Of a stretch of 64,000 bases of DNA, positions 8,141 to 15,902 are shown in pieces. The stretch's first letter is position 1; every line of letters starts with the position of its first letter. Source of the DNA: a virus. The translations under genes were made by a program, and so were the position numbers. The notes beneath the pieces were generated by a model. That model searched no databases and had not been told where the DNA came from. It saw nothing but the letters and a program-made list of their open reading frames with translations. The stretch covers positions 1 to 64,000 of IMG/VR virus record IMGVR_UViG_3300031688_000009, one strand, 5' to 3'.

Positions 8141-8767
8141 CTATATCTTTCTGACGTCAGTAAGTTTTCCGATAAACATAGAATCTCCGACTCTTATTTC
8201 TAAGTTTTCGTCGATATGTTTATTCCCCGCCATTATCTTTTGTATTTTAGAGTCGACAACGTCGTCTAATGCTTCTACAATGGTTTGTTTGATAAATGAC
8301 TTTAAATCTTCGTTAAGAACTGAAGATTGTTGTGGATTTCTTTGTTCCTGTATTGGTTGTTGTTGTGTTGGTTGTTGTGTTGGTTGTTGTGTTGGTTGTT
8401 GTGTTGGTTGTTGTGTAACCTGTTGAGCACCAGCTCCGAATTGAGATTGTTGTTTCATTTTCTTAGCTACCTCATCTATAAACCCTGACGGTAATTCGTT
8501 TCCGAAGTCCACCGTAGGTATTGGGTTTTCTAACATTAATTTCTTAATGTTTTCAGGTAATTTAGAACTATTAATTCTGTCTTCTGACATTACGTCCCCA
8601 ACTGGTCTCTGATTTGGAACTGAAGATAAAGGTTCCTTAGATTCTAACGCACTACCATCTAATTTAGAGATATCGACATTACCCGTAGTGTAAGACTTAT
8701 TATCTACTTTATTCATGACTTGTCTTGCCGCTATTAATGAGTTAGTTAGTGTTTCGAATCCTTTCAT
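8141..8767 (-). CDS. Virion-type protein with QPTQ tandem repeats
   Basis: 208 residues. The N-terminus is helical (MKGFETLTNSLIAARQVMNK). The centre is Pro/Gln-rich with tandem QPTQ units encoded by a 12-bp DNA repeat. The C-terminal ~75 residues are a helix (LNEDLKSFIKQTIVEALDDV) followed by a strand-rich tail (LEIRVGDSMFIGKLTDVRKI). The low-complexity middle looks like a flexible linker between two domains. No family was recognised. It lies among genes with late-type promoters and small acidic or helical products, so a head or virion component is the best guess. Confidence 0.65.
   Translation of the reverse strand: MKGFETLTNSLIAARQVMNKVDNKSYTTGNVDISKLDGSALESKEPLSSVPNQRPVGDVMSEDRINSSKLPENIKKLMLENPIPTVDFGNELPSGFIDEVAKKMKQQSQFGAGAQQVTQQPTQQPTQQPTQQPTQQQPIQEQRNPQQSSVLNEDLKSFIKQTIVEALDDVVDSKIQKIMAGNKHIDENLEIRVGDSMFIGKLTDVRKI
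8363..8410. repeat. Four perfect copies of a 12-bp coding repeat
   Basis: The unit TTGTGTTGGTTG occurs four times head to tail, with degenerate half-copies on either side. Read on the minus strand it encodes the QPTQ/QQPT repeats of the overlapping gene. Copy number is likely to vary between relatives by slippage. Confidence 0.9.
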
Positions 8768-8803
8768 AATCTTGTTTTTAGTAAAAATAGTAAACTTTTT
8801 GAA

Positions 8804-9181
8804 TTAGTCAAACTTTGCAATCTCATATATTGAAGACATATGTTTGTCACCCGTAGGATTGAAGTACGGTCTTGCAGTTTCGAAGGTTTCAGTGGTTGGG
8901 GAAAGACTATTAATTTTATCTAATCTAAATAATCTCCATCCCGGTCTATTTTCAGGAGTGTCTGACGAACCCCTTACTTGCCACGCTCTAACAACTACGT
9001 TACCCGACTTAATGTGTGGTCCCATAGCGACTGCCTCTATCTCACGATAACCTTTATTAATTGTTTGGTCACCAGCATAGTAAATTGTAATCACCTTTCG
9101 ATTACGAATTGAATTTGCTAGTGCGTCACGACTAACGGCTTCTTTAATTATTATCTTTCTAAGTGAGTCTAATAGTTTCAT
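8804..9181 (-). CDS. Small WYL-like domain protein with head-targeting-like N-terminus
   Basis: 125 residues. Residues about 20-100 resemble a WYL domain: a helix, then VITIYYAG, REIEAVAMGPHIKSGNVVVR, and PGWRLFRLDKINSL. WYL domains are Sm-like barrels that bind ligands or nucleic acid in bacterial regulators. Here there is no DNA-binding helix-turn-helix, only the barrel. The first 14 residues (MKLLDSLRKIIIKE, then A) are basic/hydrophobic and end in an IxE/A site like those cut by T4 prohead protease. The start overlaps the upstream stop as TAATG. A packaged or virion-associated role is an inference. Confidence 0.6.
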   Translation of the reverse strand: MKLLDSLRKIIIKEAVSRDALANSIRNRKVITIYYAGDQTINKGYREIEAVAMGPHIKSGNVVVRAWQVRGSSDTPENRPGWRLFRLDKINSLSPTTETFETARPYFNPTGDKHMSSIYEIAKFD

Positions 9182-9567
9182 TAAAAGTTTGGGTATTGGT
9201 TTCCTTCTCCGAATTCGTTAGTGTTTGTATTTTGAGACCTAGTTAGTATATCGGTTGTTCCTCCGATAGTACCATTATCACCTTTACCTTTATTATCCCC
9301 ATCGGAGATAGCATTAGGATGTGAAACCCCATACGCGTTTGAAGCGTTAAACGTATTAAACGCTACGATATTTTGTCTAGTTAATATGTCGGTTTGAGAA
9401 CCAACCTTATCGTCACCTCCCTTACCCTTATCATCACCATCCGAATTCGCATTTGGGTGATTTGAATTATATTCGTCAGATATGGTACCATCGTATTCGT
9501 TCGATGACATTAGAGCCGCTCTTTGAGCGTCACCTATTTGTGTTAATGTTTCGTTAGTGCTTGGCAT
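9181..9567 (-). CDS. Hypothetical protein with an internal duplication
   Basis: 128 residues, Asn/Gly/Asp-rich and without obvious secondary structure. Two copies of a roughly 33-residue unit are visible at about residues 34-66 and 80-112. Both run (S)HPNA-SDGDxKGKG, then a short Gly/Thr segment, then TDILTR. The DNA is also similar between the copies. Thirty of the residues are charged or Gly, suggesting a flexible or calcium-binding-like loop protein, though no proven metal motif is present. A TATTTAT motif lies 14 nt upstream of the ATG, so late expression is likely. Function unknown. Confidence 0.65.
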   Translation of the reverse strand: MPSTNETLTQIGDAQRAALMSSNEYDGTISDEYNSNHPNANSDGDDKGKGGDDKVGSQTDILTRQNIVAFNTFNASNAYGVSHPNAISDGDNKGKGDNGTIGGTTDILTRSQNTNTNEFGEGNQYPNF

Positions 9568-9579
9568 AATTGTCTTTTA

Positions 9580-10026
9580 TTATAAATATCTATTCATTAT
9601 TTTTAACGACCTTTTAATTTCTTCCGATAGTCTACTCATATCTATCTCACCGGCAATACCGTCTTTCGTGTGTGATTTTCTATATGCGTTTTTCTTACCG
9701 GGGGTAAGGTCCGCGGCTCTTCGAGCTGACTTCTTTTGTTGTTCAATTTCCTTTCGAGCTTGATTCAATGTTTCGGTTACCCATTTACTCATGACATCAC
9801 CACCATTTAAGGAATAAGAGTCCACATCGACCTTAGGGTCTAATTGTTTAAAATCAAACACTAACCTTTTAAGTTGTTGGTATGTCATGTTCTTTTCCTC
9901 GACCAGTCTACGTAATCTCTTCATACCAACACCCTTAACGTGATTCATACGTTTAAGTGTGTCATTTAAGTGACTTAATATCCTACTCGGTATTGCGAAT
10001 TTCTTATGTTGTAACTGACTATTCAT
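9580..10026 (-). CDS. Hypothetical basic helical protein
   Basis: 148 residues, strongly basic and helical. KGVGMKRLRRLVEEKNMTYQ (about residues 33-52) looks like a compact helix-turn-helix-like segment, and TPGKKNAYRKSHTKDGIAGE (about 107-126) is a basic loop. The C-terminal helix EEIKRSLKIMNRYL closes the protein. Charge suggests contact with nucleic acid, for example as an internal head or DNA-packaging-associated protein, but no family was recognised. The ATG overlaps the upstream stop by one base, so it is coupled to the gene at 10026-10748. Confidence 0.65.
   Translation of the reverse strand: MNSQLQHKKFAIPSRILSHLNDTLKRMNHVKGVGMKRLRRLVEEKNMTYQQLKRLVFDFKQLDPKVDVDSYSLNGGDVMSKWVTETLNQARKEIEQQKKSARRAADLTPGKKNAYRKSHTKDGIAGEIDMSRLSEEIKRSLKIMNRYL
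9582..9588 (-). promoter_or_regulatory. Late-promoter-like TATTTAT box
   Basis: Minus-strand ATAGATATTTATAATAA ends 14 nt before the ATG at 9567. It overlaps the end of the preceding gene. Confidence 0.6.
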
Positions 10027-10748
10027 TAATTACTTAATTTATTCATAATGTATTTTTTATCCTCGTCGGACAAATCCATTAAGTATTTTAATTTTCTATC
10101 TAGTATTGGATTATCATCCATCTCCTCAATTTCCACCTTAGGGTTCATAATATCGGAAGACTTAGTTTTTGTTTTAAGTAGTTGGTCCACATACTCATCG
10201 ATTTGTTTTTTTGAGATACGTTCGATAATCCTCACCTTACTTTCACTATTCGGGATATAACCCATTTTTTCCAGTCTCTCTTTAGCATCTAACTCATCAA
10301 ACCCCAATTCATTTACGAAGTGAGCCAAAGCTTCCTCATAAGTTTTATTAGCGTCCATAGTATCTTCGAAACCTAATGCATCATCCATTTCGGCCTCACC
10401 CCAATATCTCCTCATATAATCCCCACTTTGAAAAGGTGGTTGTCTAGCTGACTTTGCGGTCATATTTGACGTTTTTCTAGCCGTTGTACTTACAACTCTT
10501 ACGTTTTTAGGTATTTTTGATGATGGTATTGAACCGTCGAAGTCGACAATTTCTTCAATATCTGTCTCAACTGACTTTTCCGGTAACGTTTTAAAATTAG
10601 TTTCTTTAGAAAATTCACTAGCCATATCACACCATTTGGTTTTCTCCTTTTTACTCAAAGAATCGTCATTACACTGAGCGTAGAAGTATTTTTGTTGTTT
10701 TTTAGACTCGAATTTTTCGAAAATTAAGTCCTTTATTCTTTGGTCCAT
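10026..10748 (-). CDS. Virion-type protein with an SKxQQ(K/R)xFYA motif
   Basis: 240 residues. The N-terminal region FESKKQQKYFYAQCNDDSLS, continuing to SEFSKETNFKTLPE, matches a short motif seen in many phage proteins (SKAQQRFFYAK...W..A.EF...T.-K.LPE, DUF3008-like). I know of no assigned role for it. The middle is low-complexity and basic (TTARKTSNMTAKSARQPP), followed by a helical acidic half with YEEALAHFVNELGFDELDAK. It also begins with a possible (L/I)xE site (MDQRIKDLIFE). A late-type TATTTAT motif lies 19 nt upstream. It heads the minus-strand transcription unit that runs to the left edge. Confidence 0.65.
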   Translation of the reverse strand: MDQRIKDLIFEKFESKKQQKYFYAQCNDDSLSKKEKTKWCDMASEFSKETNFKTLPEKSVETDIEEIVDFDGSIPSSKIPKNVRVVSTTARKTSNMTAKSARQPPFQSGDYMRRYWGEAEMDDALGFEDTMDANKTYEEALAHFVNELGFDELDAKERLEKMGYIPNSESKVRIIERISKKQIDEYVDQLLKTKTKSSDIMNPKVEIEEMDDNPILDRKLKYLMDLSDEDKKYIMNKLSN

Positions 10749-10767
10749 AGATAAAATTTGTTTTTAT

Positions 10768-10774
10768 ATAAATA
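10768..10774 (-). promoter_or_regulatory. Late-promoter-like TATTTAT box, divergent pair
   Basis: Minus-strand TTTGATATTTATATAAA ends 19 nt before the ATG at 10748. It is back to back with the plus-strand box at 10792-10798. Confidence 0.65.
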
Positions 10775-10791
10775 TCAAACAATTTTGAAGA

Positions 10792-10798
10792 TATTTAT
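10792..10798 (+). promoter_or_regulatory. Late-promoter-like TATTTAT box, divergent pair
   Basis: GAAGATATTTATTAAAG ends 7 nt before the ATG at 10806. This pair drives transcription in both directions from one 57-nt intergenic region. Confidence 0.6.
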
Positions 10799-10805
10799 TA
10801 AAGTA

Positions 10806-11855
10806 ATGAGTATAACTAATAAATATCACAATTCTGGTTCTCAGTTAGGTTTAAAACTTAACCGAGGATATTTTTATGATGTCACTCCTCAAGTAAAAAA
10901 TATAACAAATATGGATTTATTGTATAGTACATCACTAGTTAACAATCACCTATCGGTGGATGTTAACCCAAACAATAAGGAATTAATTTACCTAAGTGAT
11001 TCGTCACTTGAGCCGTTAACCACCAACATATTGGGGGAGTTCGGTTACGATAATGGTAAATTCTTTAGATATAAGTTTAGACGACCCGGTAAGAGTCTAT
11101 TCGATAATATACTACCTAATGGGTGGTCTATCGAAACTGTTTTAAATTTTAATAACATACCTACGGGACCATTAAGTGTGTTCTATTATTTAGGTGCCGC
11201 CCACATCGGTTTGAGAGATGTTTATGAAGATGGGGTGTTAGTTGAAGATAATAGTGAGACCCATAAAACGGATTACCTACATAATAACTTAGTTTTTGCG
11301 TTTGACGAAAATAAGAGTATTGTGGTTCGTTCGGTTAGATATATGGAGGAATGTTATGATTGTAACGGAGAACCAACAAAGGGTGAGTATGTTTTTGAAC
11401 ATAAATTCAATAAACCTGTTTGTTCCAATGATGAGTCTGATTTTCTTGTGACAATTGTTTTTGAGAGGGACGGTAATATACTACAAGGTATGTGTTCTGC
11501 ATTAGATACTAAATTTATTGAGAGTACCTCTGAGAGAATGGGAACCCTTAAAATATATGTTAATGGGTTACTTTATGGTTCGATATCGGAATACGAGGAT
11601 ATCATCACTAGAATAACCAAAAATACGCCACCTGTCATTGATTTCGTACAGGGATGGGGGTTTTCGGACGATTATAGATTATCGGACGATTATAATATGG
11701 TAGGAATCTTCGAGGGGTTACAACCAAGAGGGAGATTCCATTCCGAACCATTGGAAATTATGGAAATAAGGCATAATTATGGGATTTTAAAAACTGAATA
11801 CGGAATTAACGATTGTATTTCAGAGGGTTGTAGACCCAACTTCCCAAAAATCTAA
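10806..11855 (+). CDS. Virion-type protein, possible lectin-like (LamG) fold
   Basis: 349 residues from the ATG at 10806 (MSITNKYHNSGSQLG). An upstream in-frame ATG at 10758 is rejected because it precedes the promoter motif. The protein is beta-rich. GWSIETVLNFNNIP, NLVFAFDENKSIVVR, LVTIVFERDG and GTLKIYVNGLLYGSISEYED follow the strand order of concanavalin/laminin-G-like domains, where a strand plus xxYVNGxxxG turn is typical. Such domains occur in tail fibres and adhesins. That match is by pattern only. It begins a three-gene plus-strand unit of virion-type genes immediately before polB. Confidence 0.6.
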   Translation: MSITNKYHNSGSQLGLKLNRGYFYDVTPQVKNITNMDLLYSTSLVNNHLSVDVNPNNKELIYLSDSSLEPLTTNILGEFGYDNGKFFRYKFRRPGKSLFDNILPNGWSIETVLNFNNIPTGPLSVFYYLGAAHIGLRDVYEDGVLVEDNSETHKTDYLHNNLVFAFDENKSIVVRSVRYMEECYDCNGEPTKGEYVFEHKFNKPVCSNDESDFLVTIVFERDGNILQGMCSALDTKFIESTSERMGTLKIYVNGLLYGSISEYEDIITRITKNTPPVIDFVQGWGFSDDYRLSDDYNMVGIFEGLQPRGRFHSEPLEIMEIRHNYGILKTEYGINDCISEGCRPNFPKI

Positions 11856-11865
11856 AATAATTAAA

Positions 11866-12537
11866 ATGAGTAAAAACCCAAACAAATCTTCGAGGTTGTC
11901 GAATAGTGAAAGTGATTTAACCGTGAGAGTGAATTCTGGTGGTAAGTCAAAGACAAATTCCACTACCAGACCATCCACCGAAATATTAAGTAAATCGGAT
12001 AGATGGGTTAATATTATATTTACCCCAACTACAACGACAACAACGGAATCGACAACTACGACCAACGGCAGTTATTATACTCTAATTAATAAGTATTTTT
12101 TTAGTGACGTAATGAACGAATTAGTAGTTGTGGAGCACGACTTCTCATCCAAAATTGGTGGGGAATGGAGGTATAGTGATAGTGACATAAGATGTATTGT
12201 CAGTACCAATGTTAATGGATATGACAAGAGCTTATCACAAAGAAATTATTCGGTATCAGACGATAGTGAAGGGTCAATATCCGTTGGGGATTCATCGATA
12301 ATGTCGGGAATTACAACACAATTATCTACACATACACCTTTTAATGGTGACATTAGAGGGGTGTTTTATGACTATCATAACTTATTAGGTACTACTCAGG
12401 ATAGTTTTATTATAACGATAGAGAATGGTGTCGTAATATCAATTGTATCCTTTTCAGTCATAATATTATGTGACGCAAATGATGACGCAACAATCACATT
12501 AATAACAACTCCGTCGTCGGAAGATTCGGATAGTTAA
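11866..12537 (+). CDS. Virion-type protein with Thr-rich linker
   Basis: 223 residues. The first ~45 residues are Ser/Asn-rich and basic. They are followed by WVNIIFTPTTTTTTESTTTT (about residues 47-66), an extreme Thr-rich linker, and then a beta-rich C-terminal region (about 80-215) with no recognised family. Thr-rich linkers of this type are common in surface and virion proteins of Bacteroidetes and their phages, where they may be O-glycosylated. Ten bases separate it from the preceding gene and 12 from the next, so it is probably in the same late unit. Function otherwise unknown. Confidence 0.6.
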   Translation: MSKNPNKSSRLSNSESDLTVRVNSGGKSKTNSTTRPSTEILSKSDRWVNIIFTPTTTTTTESTTTTNGSYYTLINKYFFSDVMNELVVVEHDFSSKIGGEWRYSDSDIRCIVSTNVNGYDKSLSQRNYSVSDDSEGSISVGDSSIMSGITTQLSTHTPFNGDIRGVFYDYHNLLGTTQDSFIITIENGVVISIVSFSVIILCDANDDATITLITTPSSEDSDS

Positions 12538-12549
12538 ATTTAACCATAT

Positions 12550-12894
12550 ATGAAACATTTTATAAAAAAAAACTCACAAGAACCTGTATTAGCGGTTACG
12601 TTATATAACGACGAAAAATTCTTTAAAGAACCGTTTCAGGACAGGATTGAGAATTCAATCATAACTTTCACAATGGAAGACGATAAGGGAACATTTAAAA
12701 TTTTAAACTCCCCTTGTTTCCTAACGAAAGAAAATGGGGATTATAGTATTATCTATAAATGGTCTGAGAAGGACACATCTAAGATTGGTTCCTTTAAGGG
12801 TTATTTTACGATTGAATTTCTTAATGACGACTATGAGGTCTCAACAAAAACAATACTACCAATTAAGGAAGAATTGATTATCAATATTATTTGA
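12550..12894 (+). CDS. Small Ig-like/BppU-N-like virion-type protein
   Basis: 114 residues, predicted all beta. The alternation of strands (AVTLYNDEKFFKEPF, SIITFTMEDDKGTFKI, GDYSIIYKWSEKDT, GSFKGYFTIEFLNDDYEVST) resembles the N-terminal Ig-like domain of phage baseplate upper (BppU-type) proteins, which place a strand-rich domain at the tail tip. The resemblance is weak and by eye. The end of this gene contains the -33 box of the polB promoter, and the stop is followed by the rest of that promoter. It is the last gene of the 10806-12894 unit. Confidence 0.6.
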   Translation: MKHFIKKNSQEPVLAVTLYNDEKFFKEPFQDRIENSIITFTMEDDKGTFKILNSPCFLTKENGDYSIIYKWSEKDTSKIGSFKGYFTIEFLNDDYEVSTKTILPIKEELIINII

Positions 12895-12921
12895 TAGTTT
12901 AGAAAGTATTCACTACATTTG
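12890..12921 (+). promoter_or_regulatory. Bacteroidetes-type promoter for DNA polymerase
   Basis: TTTG (12890-12893), 20 nt, then TACATTTG (12914-12921). This matches the TTTG-N19/20-TAnnTTTG consensus of the Bacteroidetes primary sigma factor. It lies 24-45 nt upstream of candidate polB starts. Confidence 0.7.
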
Positions 12922-12965
12922 TACTTGAATGTTAAGGGTAATCTATGCGGGTTTGCAGAGAGATA

Positions 12966-15851
12966 ATGTCCCAAACGATAAAACAATACATTATGGTAAG
13001 TACAGAAGAAGTAGAATCGTTCCTCTTAGGTGAGGACCCTGAAAAATATATCGTAGCGTTAGAATATGACTACAGAACTAACAAGATATATAAGATTATT
13101 CAGGACCCTGAAAAGGGAAAATTAATCAAAACAGACACATTTACACCATTTGCATGGGTCGGAGACCTTAGAGCAAAAAACTTTTATGGTGGGTCAAAAG
13201 CCCAACAGAAAACTGCTATGACCAAAAATGGGATAACTATAGAGGCCTTAGATACTAAGGGGGATGTTCGTATGGAACAAGGACTTCGTTATATGGTGAA
13301 ATCAACCAAAACATACTCTAACTTAGTTAACTTCTTTCGTCAGGGAGGATTGGACCCATGGAATAGAGACAACTCAGATGTCATCTCAATACTGACACCC
13401 GTAGAGATGTTCTTAGTTCAAAAACAAAAAAGAATTTTTAAAGGGTTCGACGAATACGATGAACTACATAGGTTAGTATTCGATATTGAGACTACCGGTC
13501 TTTCACCTGAGAATAGTAAAATTTTCCTTATTGGATTAAAAGATAATAAAGGATATGAAGAATCATTAGCCGCCGAAAATGAGGATGAAGAGAGAGAGAT
13601 TATCATACAATTCTTTAATCGTATTGATAAAATCAAACCAACTTTAATCGGGGGATATAACTCAAGTTTTTTCGATTTTCCTTTCATACTTAGACGAGCG
13701 GAGATTTTAGGGTTAGACATTAAGAAGATTAGTAAGACACTTCACCCTGAGAAACCGTTAAGACAAAAAGAAGGATTTCTTAAGTTGGCAAATGAAATGG
13801 AGGATTATACCCAAACTATGATGTGGGGGTATAACATCATTGACATTGCCCATGCGGTTAGAAGAACACAAGCAATTAATTCAGACATTAAAAGTTGGAG
13901 TTTGAAATATATTACTCAGTTTATTAAGGCTGAGAAACAAAATCGTGTGTACGTTCCGGGGGATAAGATTGGTAAAACATATTTCGATAATGGTCAGTAT
14001 TACTATAACCCGACCACTGGAGGGTATAAAGAAATAGGTGACCCTGGGACTGAAAATTTACTACAGAGATTCCCAAATCAATATGAAATCAAAACGGGTA
14101 AGAACATTATAGAAATGTACTTAGACGACGATTTATATGAGACTATGGTAGTCGATGAGGAATTTAACCAAGCTAACTTTTTACTTTCTAAATTGGTCCC
14201 TACCACATACGAGAGACTTTCTACGATGGGGACGGCAACATTATGGAAGATGATAATGCAGTCGTGGTCATACAAACACGGATTAGCGATTCCATCTAAA
14301 GGTGAGAAAAGACCATTTACCGGTGGATTATCACGTTTATTACAGGTAGGGTATTCAACAGACGTATTAAAGTTAGATTATTCATCACTATATCCATCAA
14401 TCCAATTAGTTCACGACATTTTTCCAAAGTGTGATGTGACTGGGGTGATGAAGGTAATGTTAAAATATTTCCGTGATACACGTATAAAGTATAAACATTT
14501 AGCCTCAGAACACTACGAGTCTGACCCTAAGTTATCGTCACAATATAATCGTAAACAACTACCGATTAAGATTTTCATTAATGCTTTCTTCGGTTCTCTA
14601 TCGGCTCCTCACGTATTCCCATGGGGAGATATGGATATGGGTGAACAGATAACCTGTACGGGTCGACAATATTTACGTCAGATGCTTATGTGGTTTATGG
14701 AAAGAGGTTACGAACCATTAGTGATGGATACGGATGGGGTAAACTTTGCGGTACCTGAAGGTCGTGATTCTCACACCTATATCGGTAAGGGATTAAACGG
14801 GTTAGTGAAAACCGATAAGGAATATTTTGGTTCAGAAGCGGACGTTGCGGAGTATAATGATATCTTCATGAGGGATGAGATGGGGTTAGACACTGATGGT
14901 CAATGGCCAGCAACGATTAATTTGGCTCGTAAGAATTATGCGTTATTAACTGACACGGGTAAGGTGAAACTTACAGGTAACTCAATTAAGTCTAAAAAAT
15001 TACCAACATATATTGCTGAATTTTTGGATAAAGGTCTTCGTATGTTATTAGATGGTGACGGACATGGTTTCTTAGAACATTATTATACTTACATCGAACT
15101 AATTCACGGACGTAAAATTCCATTATCTAAGATAGCGAATAAATCTCGTGTTAAGCAATCATTAGATGAATATAAAAAACACATACTCAAGAGAACGAAA
15201 TCGGGCTCATTAATGTCTCGACAGGCACATATGGAATTATTACTACAACACGACATTAAGTCGGGTTTAGGTGATACAATATATTATGTAAATAATGGTC
15301 AGAGAAAATCACACGGAGATGTTCAGAAGAAAGGTGACGTAGTTAAATTAAATTGTTACTTCATACCCGAGACTGACATTACAAAATACCCAGATAAGAT
15401 AGGGGAGTACAATGTACCGAGATACGTCGCGGCGTTTAATAAAAAAATTGAACCATTATTAGTTGTATTTCCTGAGGATATTAGAGCTGAAGTTCTTGTT
15501 GAGGACCCTAATGACCGTCCTTACTTTACTAGAACACAAACTGGGTTAGTTAGAGGGTTCCCTCGTAGAGATGGGGACCAAGACACATTAGAAGACGTTC
15601 TAACGTTATCAGACCCGGAACTTAGATTTTGGAAAAGTGTTGGTATCGACCCTTATTATATGTATTTGGAGAATACTTTAGAATTGGTTGATGTTAAGTC
15701 GACTGAGAATAACCGTAAGTTATTGGTGGACTTCACCGAAGACGCACCTAAAATACTTAATAGTGGTCAGGAGTTTCTGAAACAAAGAGTCTTACAGGAA
15801 CAAAAACCTAAAGTAGTCAAACCAAAGGCTCAACAATCATTAAAATTTTAA
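12966..15851 (+). CDS. Family B DNA polymerase (gp43-like)
   Basis: About 961 residues, replicative polymerase with 3'-5' exonuclease. Numbering from the alternative upstream ATG at 12945: Exo I FDIETTGL at about 179, Exo II GGYNSSFFDFP at about 232, and Exo III-like LKLANEMEDY/IIDIAHAV after it. Polymerase motif A is LDYSSLYPS with Asp478, motif B is KIFINAFFGS at about 542, and motif C is MDTDG with Asp595/Asp597. The ATG at 12966 is preferred for its AGAGAGA leader; 12945 and 12993 are alternatives. A host-type promoter precedes the gene and a strong terminator follows, so it forms its own unit. Confidence 0.95.
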   Translation: MSQTIKQYIMVSTEEVESFLLGEDPEKYIVALEYDYRTNKIYKIIQDPEKGKLIKTDTFTPFAWVGDLRAKNFYGGSKAQQKTAMTKNGITIEALDTKGDVRMEQGLRYMVKSTKTYSNLVNFFRQGGLDPWNRDNSDVISILTPVEMFLVQKQKRIFKGFDEYDELHRLVFDIETTGLSPENSKIFLIGLKDNKGYEESLAAENEDEEREIIIQFFNRIDKIKPTLIGGYNSSFFDFPFILRRAEILGLDIKKISKTLHPEKPLRQKEGFLKLANEMEDYTQTMMWGYNIIDIAHAVRRTQAINSDIKSWSLKYITQFIKAEKQNRVYVPGDKIGKTYFDNGQYYYNPTTGGYKEIGDPGTENLLQRFPNQYEIKTGKNIIEMYLDDDLYETMVVDEEFNQANFLLSKLVPTTYERLSTMGTATLWKMIMQSWSYKHGLAIPSKGEKRPFTGGLSRLLQVGYSTDVLKLDYSSLYPSIQLVHDIFPKCDVTGVMKVMLKYFRDTRIKYKHLASEHYESDPKLSSQYNRKQLPIKIFINAFFGSLSAPHVFPWGDMDMGEQITCTGRQYLRQMLMWFMERGYEPLVMDTDGVNFAVPEGRDSHTYIGKGLNGLVKTDKEYFGSEADVAEYNDIFMRDEMGLDTDGQWPATINLARKNYALLTDTGKVKLTGNSIKSKKLPTYIAEFLDKGLRMLLDGDGHGFLEHYYTYIELIHGRKIPLSKIANKSRVKQSLDEYKKHILKRTKSGSLMSRQAHMELLLQHDIKSGLGDTIYYVNNGQRKSHGDVQKKGDVVKLNCYFIPETDITKYPDKIGEYNVPRYVAAFNKKIEPLLVVFPEDIRAEVLVEDPNDRPYFTRTQTGLVRGFPRRDGDQDTLEDVLTLSDPELRFWKSVGIDPYYMYLENTLELVDVKSTENNRKLLVDFTEDAPKILNSGQEFLKQRVLQEQKPKVVKPKAQQSLKF

Positions 15852-15856
15852 CAATA

Positions 15857-15883
15857 AAAAAGGGAGACACTGTCTCCCTTTTT
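15857..15883. terminator. Bidirectional terminator after polB
   Basis: A 12-bp stem (AAAAAGGGAGAC/GTCTCCCTTTTT) with a 3-nt loop is flanked by A and T runs on both sides. It serves polB (plus) and the convergent gene at 15903-17006 (minus). Confidence 0.9.
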
Positions 15884-15902
15884 ATATAAAATAATATTAA
15901 TG

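Noticed and set aside
8351-8420. Short tandem repeats that might suggest a CRISPR array
   Set aside because: The repeats are contiguous 12-bp units without spacers and lie in frame in a coding gene.
10758-10805. Upstream in-frame ATG for the 10806 gene
   Set aside because: It would place the TATTTAT promoter box inside the coding region and adds a hydrophobic, unlikely N-terminus.
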